A DNA stretch of 17,417 nt from an uncultured Paraburkholderia sp. (GCA_937917025.1 CALFSF010000235.1:1-17417), one strand, 5' to 3'; shown: positions 7,328 to 15,863, counted from the stretch's first letter. The notes: generated by a model from the letters alone, not told the origin. Translations and numbers: made by a program.

Positions 7328-7628
7328 CTTTTCTCCCCCGATGTCGTCGTCGCGCCACCGCACGGCCCGCGCCGCGCGTGTCATCTGCGAAGGGTAGTCG
7401 CATCGCCATGCCGCGCGAAACCCGCGCGCGGGGCGGCGTTGCGCTTGTGCATTGCGCCGGCTCGCAGCGCGCGTGGCGTGCTGGATTGACACGGGCGAAC
7501 GGCTTGCGTTCCTTGCGCGTGAAAATGAGGCCCGACGAGGCGCACGTCCATGCCGGGGCCCACGGGGCCGGACGTCGAATGGCTGGCGCGCTCCGTGCTT
7601 GTATTTTTGCGCGCCGGGGTTTCGAGCG
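7328..7628. other. Gene-free stretch between hutG and the HTH/coiled-coil gene
   Basis: No credible coding region is seen in these 301 bp on either strand; short open frames here are Arg/Ala/Pro-rich shadows. The region should hold the promoter of the HTH/coiled-coil gene and the 3' end of the hut transcript. A perfect 7-bp inverted repeat (GGCGCGC at 7585-7591 and GCGCGCC at 7609-7615, 17-nt loop) lies just after the hutG stop, but no proper T-tract follows it on the minus strand, so it is only a weak terminator candidate. Confidence 0.5.
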
Positions 7629-8444
7629 TCAGACGGCGGCCAGAACGCGCGCCATCGCGGTTTTGACCAGCGTTTCAAGTAGCGGCTCGACCTGGGCCGC
7701 GCGCGCTTCGTCGTACGAATAGGGCATTTCTTCCTGCATGTACGTGATTTGCGTCAGTTCGAGCTGAACCGCATGCACGCCCTTCTCCGGCTGGCCGTAG
7801 TGACGCGTGATGTAGCCGCCCTTGAAACGGCCGTTCGCCACGCCCGTGTAACCGCCGTGCGCCGCGACCATGCCGGCCAGTTCGTCGGCAAGCCCCGGTG
7901 CGGCGCTCGCACCGTTCGACGTGCCGAAGTTGAAATCCGGCAGACGTCCTTCGAAAAAACGCGGCACGTGCGAGCGGATCGAATGTGCTTCCCACAGCAG
8001 CACCTTGCCGTGTCTTGCCTTGAGCGCCGCGAGCTCACGCTCGATGGCTTCGTGATACGGCTTCCAGTACGCGTCGCGGCGACGTGCGGTTTCGGCGTCG
8101 TCCGGCAGATGGCCTTCGCGATAGAGCGGTTCCTTGTCGAACGTATCGACGGGCAGCAGGCCGGTCGTGTCCTGGCCCGGATAAAGGTTCGCGCCGTCGG
8201 GCGGACGGTTCAGGTCGATCACATAGCGCGCATACACCGGCATCAGGATCGATGCGCCGAGACGCCTCGCGAACGCGTACAGACGATCGAGATGCCAGTC
8301 GCAATCGTCGGTGCGGGCGGCCACGGGCGTCATGGTCGCCGCGATGTCGTCGGGAATGCGTGTGCCGACGTGCGGAATCGAGATCAGGAGCGGCAGGCTT
8401 CCCTGATGCAGCGAGAAAACCGGCGTGGAAGTCGATGCGGTCAT
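7629..8444 (-). CDS. hutG: N-formylglutamate deformylase HutG
   Basis: This enzyme hydrolyses N-formyl-L-glutamate to glutamate and formate, the last step of the HutF/HutG branch of histidine degradation, in the cytoplasm. The 271-residue length and full-length FGase-family (N-formylglutamate amidohydrolase) pattern fit: LLISIPHVGTRIPDD (about 20-33), TDDCDWHLDRLY (45-56), YVIDLNRPPDGANLYPGQ (74-91) and the metal/substrate region WEAHSIRSHVPRFFEGRLPDFNFGT (about 151-175), plus FKGGYITRHYG and QLELTQITYM. It is the last gene of the operon, 78 bp after hutF. No strong Shine-Dalgarno sequence is visible. The presence of HutF immediately upstream argues for deformylase rather than formiminoglutamase activity. 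Confidence 0.95.
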   Translation of the reverse strand: MTASTSTPVFSLHQGSLPLLISIPHVGTRIPDDIAATMTPVAARTDDCDWHLDRLYAFARRLGASILMPVYARYVIDLNRPPDGANLYPGQDTTGLLPVDTFDKEPLYREGHLPDDAETARRRDAYWKPYHEAIERELAALKARHGKVLLWEAHSIRSHVPRFFEGRLPDFNFGTSNGASAAPGLADELAGMVAAHGGYTGVANGRFKGGYITRHYGQPEKGVHAVQLELTQITYMQEEMPYSYDEARAAQVEPLLETLVKTAMARVLAAV

Positions 8445-8522
8445 AGCAGTCCAGAGTCAGTTCGTGCGGTTCGCGGGCAGGTCCGAAGTCCGGCTCCGCC
8501 CTTCGTGAATTCATTCAGCGGA

Positions 8523-9917
8523 TCATTTCAGCAGTTCGGCGAGTGCGGCGCGGTACTGCGGCCACACGCGTTCCTCGTCGCGATGCCGGCGGTTGTCGAC
8601 CACCTTGTCGCCGCCCGTGTAGACGTCGCGCACCGGCGTCTCGCCGTGCTCACAGAATACGACACCGGAGAGCCACGCGTCGGGTGCATGCTCCGCGATG
8701 CTGGCGTGGTCTGCATCGAGCACGAGCCAGTCCGCGCGATGGTCCGCCTGCAACGCACCCACCGCGCGCCCGGCGGCACGCGCGCCGCCTTCGAGCGCCG
8801 CGCCGAAAAGCCGGTCGGCCACGTGCGTCGCATCCGCCGAAGCCAGCACGTTGCGCTGACGCCGCGACAGACGTTGCCCATATTCGAGCAACCGCAGTTC
8901 CGAACGCCAGTCGACGCCGATATGGCTGTCCGATCCGATGCCGAAGCGCCCGCCTGCTTCGAGGTATTCCTGCGCGGGAAAAATGCCGTCGCCGAGATTG
9001 GCTTCCGTCGTGAGACAAAGGCCTGCGACAGCGCCGCTGCGTGCCAGCGCCAGGGTCTCCGCCGCATCGACGTGCGTCGCATGCACGAGGCACCAGCGTG
9101 CATCGACGTCGAAGCGATCGAGCAGCCACTGCACCGGCCGCGCGCCTTCGGTTTCGACGCACGCGTCGACTTCGGCGGTCTGCTCGGCGATATGGATGTG
9201 TACCGGCGCGCGCGGCAGCATCGCATCGAGTCCGTCCAGCAACACACGCAGCGAATCGCCGGAGACCGCGCGCAGCGAATGTGGCGCGACGCCGTAGCGT
9301 AGCGCGGCATCTTCGGGGCGCGCCGTGCGCAGCCGGTCCAGCAGATCGAGCAGGCTCTCCGGCGTGTTGACGAAGCGCCGCTGGTCTTCGCGCGGCGCGA
9401 GCGCGCCAAAGCCGCTGTACTGGTAAAGCACGGGCAGCATCGTCATGCTGATGCCGCTCGCCCTGGCCGCATCGACGACGCGTTCAGCCAGTTCCGCCGT
9501 GTTCGCGTAACGGCTGCCGTCGGGCGCGTGATGCACGTAGTGGAATTCGCACACGGACGTGTAGCCCGCCTTCAGCATTTCGATGTAGAGCCACTGCGCG
9601 ATGGCGGCGAGCCCTTCGGGCGAGATGCGCGCGGCGAAGCGATACATCAGGTCGCGCCAGCTCCAGAACGTATCGGTGGCGTTGGCGCGGTATTCGGTGA
9701 GGCCGGCCATCGCGCGCTGGAACGCGTGCGAATGCAGGTTCGGCATGCCGGGCACCACGGGGCCCGCGGCGCGTGCAACACCCGTAGAGGCGGCCGTGCT
9801 GTCCGGCGTCACGGCGGTCAGCATGCCGGCGGCGTTCCATTCGAGCAGCACGTTGCGACGCCAGCCGCCCGGCAGATATGCGTGGTCGGCGAACAGCGAT
9901 TGAACGGATTGAGTCAT
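8523..9917 (-). CDS. hutF: Formimidoylglutamate deiminase HutF
   Basis: HutF converts N-formimino-L-glutamate to N-formyl-L-glutamate plus ammonia, a cytoplasmic amidohydrolase-superfamily reaction. The 464-residue protein has the expected metal ligands and motifs: PGMPNLHSHAFQRAMAGL (His62 and His64), the TFWSWRDLMYRF segment, CEFHYVHHAPDG, the VHIHIAEQTAEVDAC stretch with the next metal histidine, the WCLVHATHVD stretch, and GIGSDSHIGVD carrying the final aspartate. The length is normal for the family. An AAGG Shine-Dalgarno sequence lies eight bases before the ATG at 9917. It lies 37 bp after hutI and is followed by hutG. Its presence marks the five-step pathway yielding two ammonia and formate. 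Confidence 0.96.
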   Translation of the reverse strand: MTQSVQSLFADHAYLPGGWRRNVLLEWNAAGMLTAVTPDSTAASTGVARAAGPVVPGMPNLHSHAFQRAMAGLTEYRANATDTFWSWRDLMYRFAARISPEGLAAIAQWLYIEMLKAGYTSVCEFHYVHHAPDGSRYANTAELAERVVDAARASGISMTMLPVLYQYSGFGALAPREDQRRFVNTPESLLDLLDRLRTARPEDAALRYGVAPHSLRAVSGDSLRVLLDGLDAMLPRAPVHIHIAEQTAEVDACVETEGARPVQWLLDRFDVDARWCLVHATHVDAAETLALARSGAVAGLCLTTEANLGDGIFPAQEYLEAGGRFGIGSDSHIGVDWRSELRLLEYGQRLSRRQRNVLASADATHVADRLFGAALEGGARAAGRAVGALQADHRADWLVLDADHASIAEHAPDAWLSGVVFCEHGETPVRDVYTGGDKVVDNRRHRDEERVWPQYRAALAELLK

Positions 9918-9954
9918 CGTCGGACCTTGTGAAGAATGCCTGCGCGGAGCGGCT

Positions 9955-11175
9955 TCAGGCGCCGCGCCGTGTATGAACCGTCTTGCCCGCGCGCACGACG
10001 CGCGCGCACAGCGGACGGCCGATCCAGTACGCGAGCTCCGCGAGCGTATCGACGGACCACACCGCGAAATCCGCCTGACGTCCCACCGCCAGCGTGCCGT
10101 GCCGTGCCGCCTGGCCGAGCGCGCGCGCCGCGTGCGTCGTCACGCCTTGCAGCACTTCGGGGACGGTCATGCGAAAGAGCGTCGTCGCCATGTTCATCAT
10201 CAGCAGCAGCGAGGTCGCGGGCGATGTGCCCGGATTGCTGTCGGTGGAAATCGCGATCGGCACGCCGTAACGGCGCAGCAGATCGAGCGGCGGCAACTGC
10301 GTCTCGCGGATGAAGTAATACGCGCCCGGCAGCAGCACGGCGACCGTGCCCGACGCCTTCATCGCGGCGACGCCGGCTTCGTCGAGAAATTCGAGGTGAT
10401 CGGCGGAGAGCGCGCGATACCGCGCGGCGAGCGTGGTGCCGCCGCTGTTCGACAACTGCTCGGCGTGCATCTTCACGGGCAGCCTGTGGCGCTCAGCCGC
10501 TTCGAACACGCGCTCACTTTGCGCGAGCGAAAAACCGATGCGTTCGCAGAACACGTCGACCGCGTCCACAAGACCTTCATCGGCAAGCGCGGGCAGCATG
10601 CGCTCGCAGACTTCGGCGATGTAGTCGTCGGCGCGGCCGGCGAATTCCGGCGGCAACGCGTGCGCGCCGAGAAACGTCGTGTAGACGGAAACCGGATAAC
10701 GTTCGCCGAGGCGTCGCGCGACGCGCAGCATCTTGCGCTCGCTCGCCAGATCGAGACCGTAACCCGACTTGATTTCAACTGCCGTGACGCCTTCGGCGAG
10801 CAGCGGTTCGAGGCGCGCCGCCGATTGACGGAACAGCGTGTCTTCGTCGGCGGCACGCGTCGCGCGCACCGTCGAGACGATGCCGCCGCCCTGCTTCGCG
10901 ATCTCTTCGTAGCTCACGCCGGCAAGGCGCTGCGCGAATTCGTCGGCGCGCTGCCCGCCATACACGAGATGCGTGTGGCAATCGACGAGCCCCGGCGTCA
11001 CCCACGCGCCGGCGAGGTCTTCGCGGGGCCACGCTTTGTATTCCTCGGGCAGCGCATGCGACGCGCCAAGCCACGCGATCCGGCCGTCGCGCACGGCGAT
11101 CGCCGCGTCGCGAACGGTCTGATCCGGATTGCCTTGCGCGCAGAGATTCAGGTGATGCCAGACGGTGTGCTTCAT
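9955..11175 (-). CDS. hutI: Imidazolonepropionase HutI
   Basis: HutI hydrolyses 4-imidazolone-5-propanoate to N-formimino-L-glutamate, the third step of histidine degradation. The 406-residue protein is a metal-dependent amidohydrolase of normal length: VTPGLVDCHTHLVYGGQRADEF carries the His67-x-His69 metal pair, EIKSGYGLD the substrate loop, KMHAEQLSNSGGT a further histidine ligand, and AISTDSNPGTSP the catalytic aspartate. It lies 66 bp after hutD. That gap carries a hairpin followed by six T's, so hutIFG may be expressed at a lower or separately tuned level than the upstream genes. No clear extra promoter was found, only weak AT-rich sequence after the hairpin. Confidence 0.96.
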   Translation of the reverse strand: MKHTVWHHLNLCAQGNPDQTVRDAAIAVRDGRIAWLGASHALPEEYKAWPREDLAGAWVTPGLVDCHTHLVYGGQRADEFAQRLAGVSYEEIAKQGGGIVSTVRATRAADEDTLFRQSAARLEPLLAEGVTAVEIKSGYGLDLASERKMLRVARRLGERYPVSVYTTFLGAHALPPEFAGRADDYIAEVCERMLPALADEGLVDAVDVFCERIGFSLAQSERVFEAAERHRLPVKMHAEQLSNSGGTTLAARYRALSADHLEFLDEAGVAAMKASGTVAVLLPGAYYFIRETQLPPLDLLRRYGVPIAISTDSNPGTSPATSLLLMMNMATTLFRMTVPEVLQGVTTHAARALGQAARHGTLAVGRQADFAVWSVDTLAELAYWIGRPLCARVVRAGKTVHTRRGA

Positions 11176-11201
11176 CGCGTGCTCATTGCCATGTAAATGC
11201 G

Positions 11202-11234
11202 AAAAAACGCGGCTTTCGATGCATCGAAGGCGCG
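11202..11234 (-). terminator. Intra-operon intrinsic terminator/attenuator candidate between hutD and hutI
   Basis: On the minus strand, eight bases after the hutD stop codon, the perfect 14-bp palindrome TTCGATGCATCGAA (11215-11228) forms the top of a hairpin. The stem extends through GCGCC/GCCGCG with one bulge and one mismatch and is followed directly by six T's (11207-11202). The form is that of a rho-independent terminator, though the stem is imperfect. Partial readthrough into hutI is expected because hutIFG have no clear promoter of their own. Confidence 0.5.
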
Positions 11235-11241
11235 TTCGTCG

Positions 11242-11847
11242 TCATGCGTAGCGAACGCCGGTCGCGAGCACCGCGCCCGCGTCCGCGCACTTCATCCTGC
11301 ACGCCATCGCGTGCGGAGCGTCGATGCGCAGCGTGTCATTGTCCGCCAGATGAAACGGCGCGTGCCCGTCGAGCATGATTTCAGCACGCCCCGCGGCGCA
11401 GAACAGCAACACGACGTCCGCCGTCAGCGTATGTTCCGTTGCGCCGCGCCAGACTTCGACGTCACCCGTCGCCGCGCCACGCCGCACCATCAGGTTGAAG
11501 TCGCGCGTCGCGCCATCGACGAGCCGCGCATCGATCCACGCCTCGCCCGTGAAGCGTGCGATATCGAGCGGCTGCGTCAGCGCATGCGTGTGACCTTCGG
11601 CATCATCGAGCAGCATGCCCGCGCCCGCGAGCAGCACCAGCGTGCGGTCGATGCCCGCGAAACGCGAGAACGGCCCCGGCTGCGCCACGTCGGCGACGCT
11701 CACGCGCCACACGAACGTATCGAGCGCCGCGCCTTCCGGCCCGACCGCGATTTCCCGCGTGACGCCGCCGCCGTTCTTCCACGGCGACGCCACGAGGTCG
11801 ACGCCGTGCAGCAACGCCACCTGCGTCGGATTCAACGCGTGCGCCAT
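11242..11847 (-). CDS. hutD: HutD/Ves family protein
   Basis: This is a 201-residue bicupin-like HutD family protein. The family signature is present at the N-terminus (LVASPWKNGGGVTREIAVGPEG, about residues 18-39), followed by WRVSVADVAQPGPFSRFAGIDRTLVLLAG, the typical core, and FNLMVRRG. HutD is not an enzyme of the pathway; work in Pseudomonas suggests it tunes hut expression or flux, perhaps by binding a pathway intermediate, but its biochemical role is unsettled. Its ATG lies three bases after the hutU stop codon with no strong Shine-Dalgarno sequence, so translation is probably coupled to hutU. A terminator-like hairpin follows directly. Confidence 0.92.
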   Translation of the reverse strand: MAHALNPTQVALLHGVDLVASPWKNGGGVTREIAVGPEGAALDTFVWRVSVADVAQPGPFSRFAGIDRTLVLLAGAGMLLDDAEGHTHALTQPLDIARFTGEAWIDARLVDGATRDFNLMVRRGAATGDVEVWRGATEHTLTADVVLLFCAAGRAEIMLDGHAPFHLADNDTLRIDAPHAMACRMKCADAGAVLATGVRYA

Positions 11848-11850
11848 CGG

Positions 11851-13539
11851 TCAGCGGCCGAGCATCGGCAGATTGAGGCCGGCCTCGCGTGCCGTTTCAC
11901 GCGCGAGTTCGTAGCCGGCATCCGCGTGACGCATCACGCCCGTGGCCGGGTCGTTGAACAGCACGCGGCCAAGGCGCTCCTTCGCCGCATCCGTGCCGTC
12001 GGCGACGATCACGACGCCCGCGTGCTGGCTAAAGCCCATGCCGACGCCGCCGCCGTGATGCAGCGACACCCACGAAGCGCCGCCTGCCGTGTTCAGCAGT
12101 GCATTGAGAAGCGGCCAGTCGCTGACCGCATCCGAGCCGTCCTTCATCGATTCCGTTTCGCGGTTCGGGCTCGCCACCGAACCCGTGTCGAGGTGGTCGC
12201 GACCGATCACGACCGGCGCCTTCAGTTCGCCGTTCTTCACCATTTCATTGAACGCCTGGCCGAGGCGATAGCGATCCTTCACGCCGACCCAGCAGATCCG
12301 CGCGGGCAGCCCCTGGAACGCGATGCGTTCGCGCGCCATGTCGAGCCAGTTGTGCAGATGCGGATCGTCGGGGATCAGTTCCTTGACCTTCGCATCGGTC
12401 TTGTAGATGTCTTCCGGATCGCCCGACAGCGCGACCCAGCGGAACGGCCCCTTGCCCTCGCAAAACAACGGACGGATATACGCCGGCACGAAGCCCGGAA
12501 AATCGAACGCATTTTCGACGCCCATTTCCAGCGCCATCTGGCGGATGTTGTTGCCGTAGTCGAGCGTCGCCGCGCCGCGTTCCTGCAGCGTGAGCATCGC
12601 CTGCACCTGCTTCGCCATCGACTGCTTCGCCGGCAGCACGATGCTGTCCGGCACCGTCTTCTGGCGCTCGCGCCAGTCCTCGACGTTCCAGCCCTGCGGC
12701 AGGTAGCCGTGAATCGGATCGTGCGCGCTCGTCTGGTCGGTTACGCAATCGGGCGTGATGCCGCGCGTCACGCACTCGGCGAACACGTCGGCGGCGTTGG
12801 CGAGCAGACCGATCGAAACCGGCTTGCCGGCCTTCTTCGCTTCATCGAGCATCGCGAGCGCTTCATCGAGCGTCGCCGCTTTTTTGTCGACGTAGCGCGT
12901 CTTCAGACGGAAGTCGATACGCGTCTCGTCGCATTCCACCGCGATCATCGAGAAGCCGGCCATCGTCGCGGCGAGCGGCTGCGCGCCGCCCATGCCGCCG
13001 AGGCCGCCCGTCAGGATCCAGCGGCCCGACGGGTCGCCGTTGAAATGCTGGTTCGCCACCGAGAAGAACGTCTCATACGTGCCCTGCACGATGCCCTGGC
13101 TGCCAATATAGATCCAGCTGCCCGCCGTCATCTGGCCGTACATCATCAGGCCCTTGCGGTCGAGCTCGTTGAAGTGTTCCCACGTCGCCCAGTGCGGCAC
13201 GAGGTTCGAGTTCGCGAGCAGCACGCGCGGCGCGTCCGCATGCGTCCTGAACACGCCGACCGGCTTGCCCGACTGGATCAGCAGCGTTTCGTCCTCGTTC
13301 AGGTCCTTGAGCGACTTGAGGATCTGGTCGAAGCAGTCCCAGTTGCGCGCGGCGCGGCCGATGCCACCGTACACCACGAGCGCATGCGGATGCTCGGCGA
13401 CTTCCGGGTCCAGATTATTCTGGATCATGCGGTACGCGGCTTCCGCGATCCACGTCTTGCAGGTCTTTTCGCTGCCGCGCGGCGCGCGGATCGTGCGGGT
13501 CGGGTCCAGACGCGGGTCGATATGTTTCGGGTTGTTCAT
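11851..13539 (-). CDS. hutU: Urocanate hydratase HutU
   Basis: Urocanase is an NAD+-dependent cytoplasmic enzyme that adds water to urocanate to give 4-imidazolone-5-propanoate. From the Met at 13539 the protein has 562 residues, the usual length (about 556-562). It opens MNNPKHIDPRLDPTRTIRAP and contains the family landmarks ALVVYGGIGRAARNWDCF (about 53-70), TAGSWIYIGSQGIVQGTYET, the glycine-rich TGGLGGMGGAQPLAATMAG dinucleotide region (177-195) and DQTSAHDPIHGYLPQGW. The frame stays open for another 86 codons upstream, but that stretch overlaps hutC and reads as Arg-rich nonsense. GAGGG lies about nine bases before the chosen ATG. It sits 32 bp after hutC and is coupled to hutD. Confidence 0.97.
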   Translation of the reverse strand: MNNPKHIDPRLDPTRTIRAPRGSEKTCKTWIAEAAYRMIQNNLDPEVAEHPHALVVYGGIGRAARNWDCFDQILKSLKDLNEDETLLIQSGKPVGVFRTHADAPRVLLANSNLVPHWATWEHFNELDRKGLMMYGQMTAGSWIYIGSQGIVQGTYETFFSVANQHFNGDPSGRWILTGGLGGMGGAQPLAATMAGFSMIAVECDETRIDFRLKTRYVDKKAATLDEALAMLDEAKKAGKPVSIGLLANAADVFAECVTRGITPDCVTDQTSAHDPIHGYLPQGWNVEDWRERQKTVPDSIVLPAKQSMAKQVQAMLTLQERGAATLDYGNNIRQMALEMGVENAFDFPGFVPAYIRPLFCEGKGPFRWVALSGDPEDIYKTDAKVKELIPDDPHLHNWLDMARERIAFQGLPARICWVGVKDRYRLGQAFNEMVKNGELKAPVVIGRDHLDTGSVASPNRETESMKDGSDAVSDWPLLNALLNTAGGASWVSLHHGGGVGMGFSQHAGVVIVADGTDAAKERLGRVLFNDPATGVMRHADAGYELARETAREAGLNLPMLGR

Positions 13540-13571
13540 GGTGATGGCCCTCAAATGCCCAGAGAGAAAGT

Positions 13572-14267
13572 TCAGAAGTGTCCGGTGAAGCGATAGCGGC
13601 TGCCGGGATGCCACAGGTTGGCCACCGAAGCGACCAGACCCTGCGACCACGTGCGTCGATGCAGCACGAGGCAGGCCTCCGTTTGATCCATGGTGAGGAG
13701 CACGCGGGTTTCGTCGTCCGCGGCAAGCGCCTCGATGCGGTACTCGACGCGCTGTAGCGGCGCGACGCGCACGAGATACTGGTTCGGCGTCGTACACGTG
13801 AAATCCTGCAACGCGTATTCAGGCGCAACCGAAGGATTGACCCAGCGCTCCTCGAGCTGCACCGGCTCGTCGTTTTCGAAATGCAGCAGGCGCGAGTGAA
13901 AGAGCGGGCTGCCTGCGTTGACCTGCATTTCCCCGGCGAGCACCTCATCGGCGATCGTCGCGCCGATGTGCAGCACGCTCGCGTGATAGCGATGGCCGCG
14001 CGCGACGATTTCGTCGGAGATGCTGCGGATCGCGACCAGCGTCGACTCGTACTTCGGCCGCGCGACGAACGTGCCGGAACCCTGCACGCGCGTGAGCACC
14101 TGCTCCGACGTGAGTTCGCGCAGCGCGCGGTTCACCGTCATGCGCGCGACGTTGAACTCGCGGGCCAGTTCGTTTTCCGACGGAACCTGGTCGCCTTCCG
14201 CCCACTCGCCCGCGTGAATGCGGCCGAGGATGAAGTCCTTGATCCCCTGATAAGCCGGTGCGTTCAT
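13572..14267 (-). CDS. hutC: Histidine utilisation repressor HutC (GntR family)
   Basis: HutC represses hut transcription and is released by urocanate in characterised bacteria. The 231-residue protein has an N-terminal GntR winged helix-turn-helix (about 5-70), with QVPSENELAREFNVARMTVNRALRELTSEQVLTRVQGSGTFVA matching the family closely, and a C-terminal UTRA ligand-binding domain (about 90-228): HFENDEPVQLEERWVNPSVAPEY, QYLVRVAPLQRVEYRIEAL, HRRTWSQGLVASVANLWHPGSRYRFTGHF. It is the second gene of the operon, 12 bp after hutH and 32 bp before hutU, so it is transcribed from the promoter it controls and should be autoregulated. Three operator candidates lie upstream of hutH. Confidence 0.96.
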   Translation of the reverse strand: MNAPAYQGIKDFILGRIHAGEWAEGDQVPSENELAREFNVARMTVNRALRELTSEQVLTRVQGSGTFVARPKYESTLVAIRSISDEIVARGHRYHASVLHIGATIADEVLAGEMQVNAGSPLFHSRLLHFENDEPVQLEERWVNPSVAPEYALQDFTCTTPNQYLVRVAPLQRVEYRIEALAADDETRVLLTMDQTEACLVLHRRTWSQGLVASVANLWHPGSRYRFTGHF

Positions 14268-14279
14268 GTCGCGCCGCGC

Positions 14280-15800
14280 TTACTGTTCGGACGCGAACGA
14301 GAACGGCGCGTGCGCCGCGATCGTGCCGTTCTGCACGAGACGCGTAATCGCGACGATATCCGGCGAGAAGTAATGATCGAGCTCGTAATGCGCGACTTCG
14401 CCGCGCACGGTCTGCATCACGCGCTGCAGGCTCGGGCTCGTCTGGTGCGGCGCGCGCAGGTCGATCCCTTGCGCGGCTGCCAGCAGTTCGATCGACAGGA
14501 TGTTCGCGGTGTTCTCCGCCATGTCGGCGAGCTTGCGCGCGGCGAACGTCGCCATCGAGACGTGGTCTTCCTGGTTCGCGGACGTCGGCAGCGAATCCAC
14601 CGAGGCGGGATGCGCGAGCGTCTTGTTTTCCGAGGCGAGCGCGGCGGCCGTGACGTGCGCGATCATGAAGCCGGAGTTCACGCCGCCGTCGCGGACGAGG
14701 AACGGCGGCAGGCCCGACAGCGTCGCGTCGATCAGGAGCGCGATGCGGCGCTCGGCGAGCGCGCCGATTTCGGCGACGGCAAGCGCGAGGTTGTCCGCCG
14801 CGAACGCGACCGGCTCGGCGTGGAAGTTGCCGCCCGACAGCACTTCGCCCGTGTCCGGGAAAATCAGCGGGTTATCGGACACCGCGTTCGCTTCGATCAG
14901 CAGCACGTCGGCGGCGTGGCGCATCTGGTCGAGGCACGCGCCCATCACCTGCGGCTGGCAGCGCAGGCTGTACGGATCCTGCACCTTGTCGCAACCGGCA
15001 TGCGAGACGTTGATCGCCGAGCCGTCGAGCAGCGACCGGTACGCGGCCGCCGCATCGATCTGGCCTTGATGGCCACGCAGCGCGTGGATGCGGTGGTCGA
15101 ACGGCTTGACGGAGCCCATGGCCGCGTCGACCGACAGCGCGCCGGAGACGAGCGCCGTGCGGTACAGGTCTTCGATCGCGAACATGTTGTAGAGCGCGAG
15201 CGCGGTGGACGCCTGCGTGCCGTTGAGGAGCGCAAGGCCCTCCTTCGCCTGCAGCGTGAGCGGCTTGAGACCAGCGACGCGCAGGCCTTCGGTGGCCGCC
15301 GCGCGCTCGCCGCGAATGAACACTTCGCCGATGCCGAGCAACACGCCCGACATGTGCGCGAGCGGCGCGAGGTCGCCCGATGCGCCGACCGAGCCCTTCA
15401 CCGGAATCACCGGCAGCACGTCGGCGTTGAACAGCGTGACCAGCGCGTTCATCACTTCGCGGCGGATGCCGGAGTGGCCGCGGCCAAGGCTTGACAGCTT
15501 CAGCGCCAGCAAGAGACGCACCACCGGGCGCGACATCGGCTCGCCGACGCCGACCGCGTGCGACAGCACGAGATTGCGTTGCAGCAGTTCGAGCTGGTCG
15601 TGCGGAATGTGCGTGCTGGCAAGGCGGCCAAAGCCGGTATTGATGCCATACGCCGGCTCGCCCTTCGCGGCGATGTCCGCGACGGCCTGCGCGCCGGCAT
15701 CGATGGTCGCGAAGCTGGTCGGGTCGAGTTCGAGCGTGACCTGCTCGCGGGCAATGACGCGGAGTTGTTTGAGGGTCAGGCTGCCGGGCGTAAGAATCAT
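14280..15800 (-). CDS. hutH: Histidine ammonia-lyase HutH
   Basis: HutH deaminates L-histidine to trans-urocanate and ammonia. The 506-residue protein is full length. The Ala140-Ser141-Gly142 triad in VKGSVGASGDLAPLAHM forms the MIO electrophile by self-cyclisation. The catalytic Tyr51 is in GEPAYGINTGFGRL, and SLGRGHSGIRREV, NGTQASTALALYNM, QEDHVSMATFAARKL and LRAPHQTSP are the other family landmarks. The ATG at 15800 has AGGA ten bases upstream. It is the first gene of the operon and follows the operator-rich control region. Unlike many relatives, no second HutH copy or transporter gene is seen beside it. Confidence 0.97.
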   Translation of the reverse strand: MILTPGSLTLKQLRVIAREQVTLELDPTSFATIDAGAQAVADIAAKGEPAYGINTGFGRLASTHIPHDQLELLQRNLVLSHAVGVGEPMSRPVVRLLLALKLSSLGRGHSGIRREVMNALVTLFNADVLPVIPVKGSVGASGDLAPLAHMSGVLLGIGEVFIRGERAAATEGLRVAGLKPLTLQAKEGLALLNGTQASTALALYNMFAIEDLYRTALVSGALSVDAAMGSVKPFDHRIHALRGHQGQIDAAAAYRSLLDGSAINVSHAGCDKVQDPYSLRCQPQVMGACLDQMRHAADVLLIEANAVSDNPLIFPDTGEVLSGGNFHAEPVAFAADNLALAVAEIGALAERRIALLIDATLSGLPPFLVRDGGVNSGFMIAHVTAAALASENKTLAHPASVDSLPTSANQEDHVSMATFAARKLADMAENTANILSIELLAAAQGIDLRAPHQTSPSLQRVMQTVRGEVAHYELDHYFSPDIVAITRLVQNGTIAAHAPFSFASEQ

Positions 15801-15812
15801 GATGAGAAATCC

Positions 15813-15822
15813 TGTCTATACA
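15813..15822. promoter_or_regulatory. HutC operator candidate O1
   Basis: TGTCTATACA (TGTATAGACA on the minus strand) is a near-perfect palindrome of the TGTATATACA type known for HutC. It lies downstream of the proximal -10 and overlaps the start of the leader, 12 bases before the hutH ATG, where a bound repressor would block initiation or elongation. Confidence 0.7.
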
Positions 15823-15833
15823 ATTGAGTTCGA

Positions 15834-15863
15834 AGTGTAGCGTCGAGGCGCTTGTCTATACAA
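15834..15863 (-). promoter_or_regulatory. Proximal hutH promoter candidate (sigma-70-like)
   Basis: On the minus strand TTGTAT (15863-15858) and TACACT (15839-15834) are separated by 18 bp and resemble -35 and -10 hexamers. The -35 lies within operator O2 and operator O1 lies just past the -10, so repressor at either site would interfere with RNA polymerase. The expected transcript start is near 15827, giving a leader of about 27 nt. Confidence 0.5.
15853..15862. promoter_or_regulatory. HutC operator candidate O2
   Basis: TGTCTATACA is repeated exactly, here inside the longer palindrome-like CTTGTCTATACAACTTG. It starts 40 bp from O1, close to four helical turns, so repressors at both sites would face the same side of the DNA. 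It overlaps the proximal -35 hexamer. Confidence 0.75.

Noticed and set aside
7585..7615. Inverted repeat after hutG as an intrinsic terminator
   Set aside because: It has only 7-bp arms with a 17-nt loop and no T-tract on the transcribed strand, so it is too weak to call.
7328..7678. A 117-residue N-terminal extension of the HTH/coiled-coil protein reaching into hutG
   Set aside because: The extension is Arg/Pro/Ala-rich and overlaps hutG, while the ATG at 7327 has a strong purine-rich ribosome-binding site.
7749..9302. A 517-codon plus-strand frame antisense to hutG and hutF
   Set aside because: It is a shadow frame spanning two real minus-strand genes and the gap between them, with no motif or credible start.
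11197..13596. A 799-codon plus-strand frame antisense to hutD and hutU
   Set aside because: It is an Arg/Ala/His-rich shadow of GC-rich coding DNA. The minus strand here clearly encodes HutU and HutD with full family motifs.
13540..13797. An 86-residue N-terminal extension of HutU
   Set aside because: The extension overlaps hutC, reads as Arg-rich nonsense, and the shorter start gives the normal 562-residue length.
13881..15494. A 537-codon plus-strand frame antisense to hutC and hutH
   Set aside because: It has the same Arg/His/Val-rich shadow composition and no recognisable motif; hutH and hutC account for the region.
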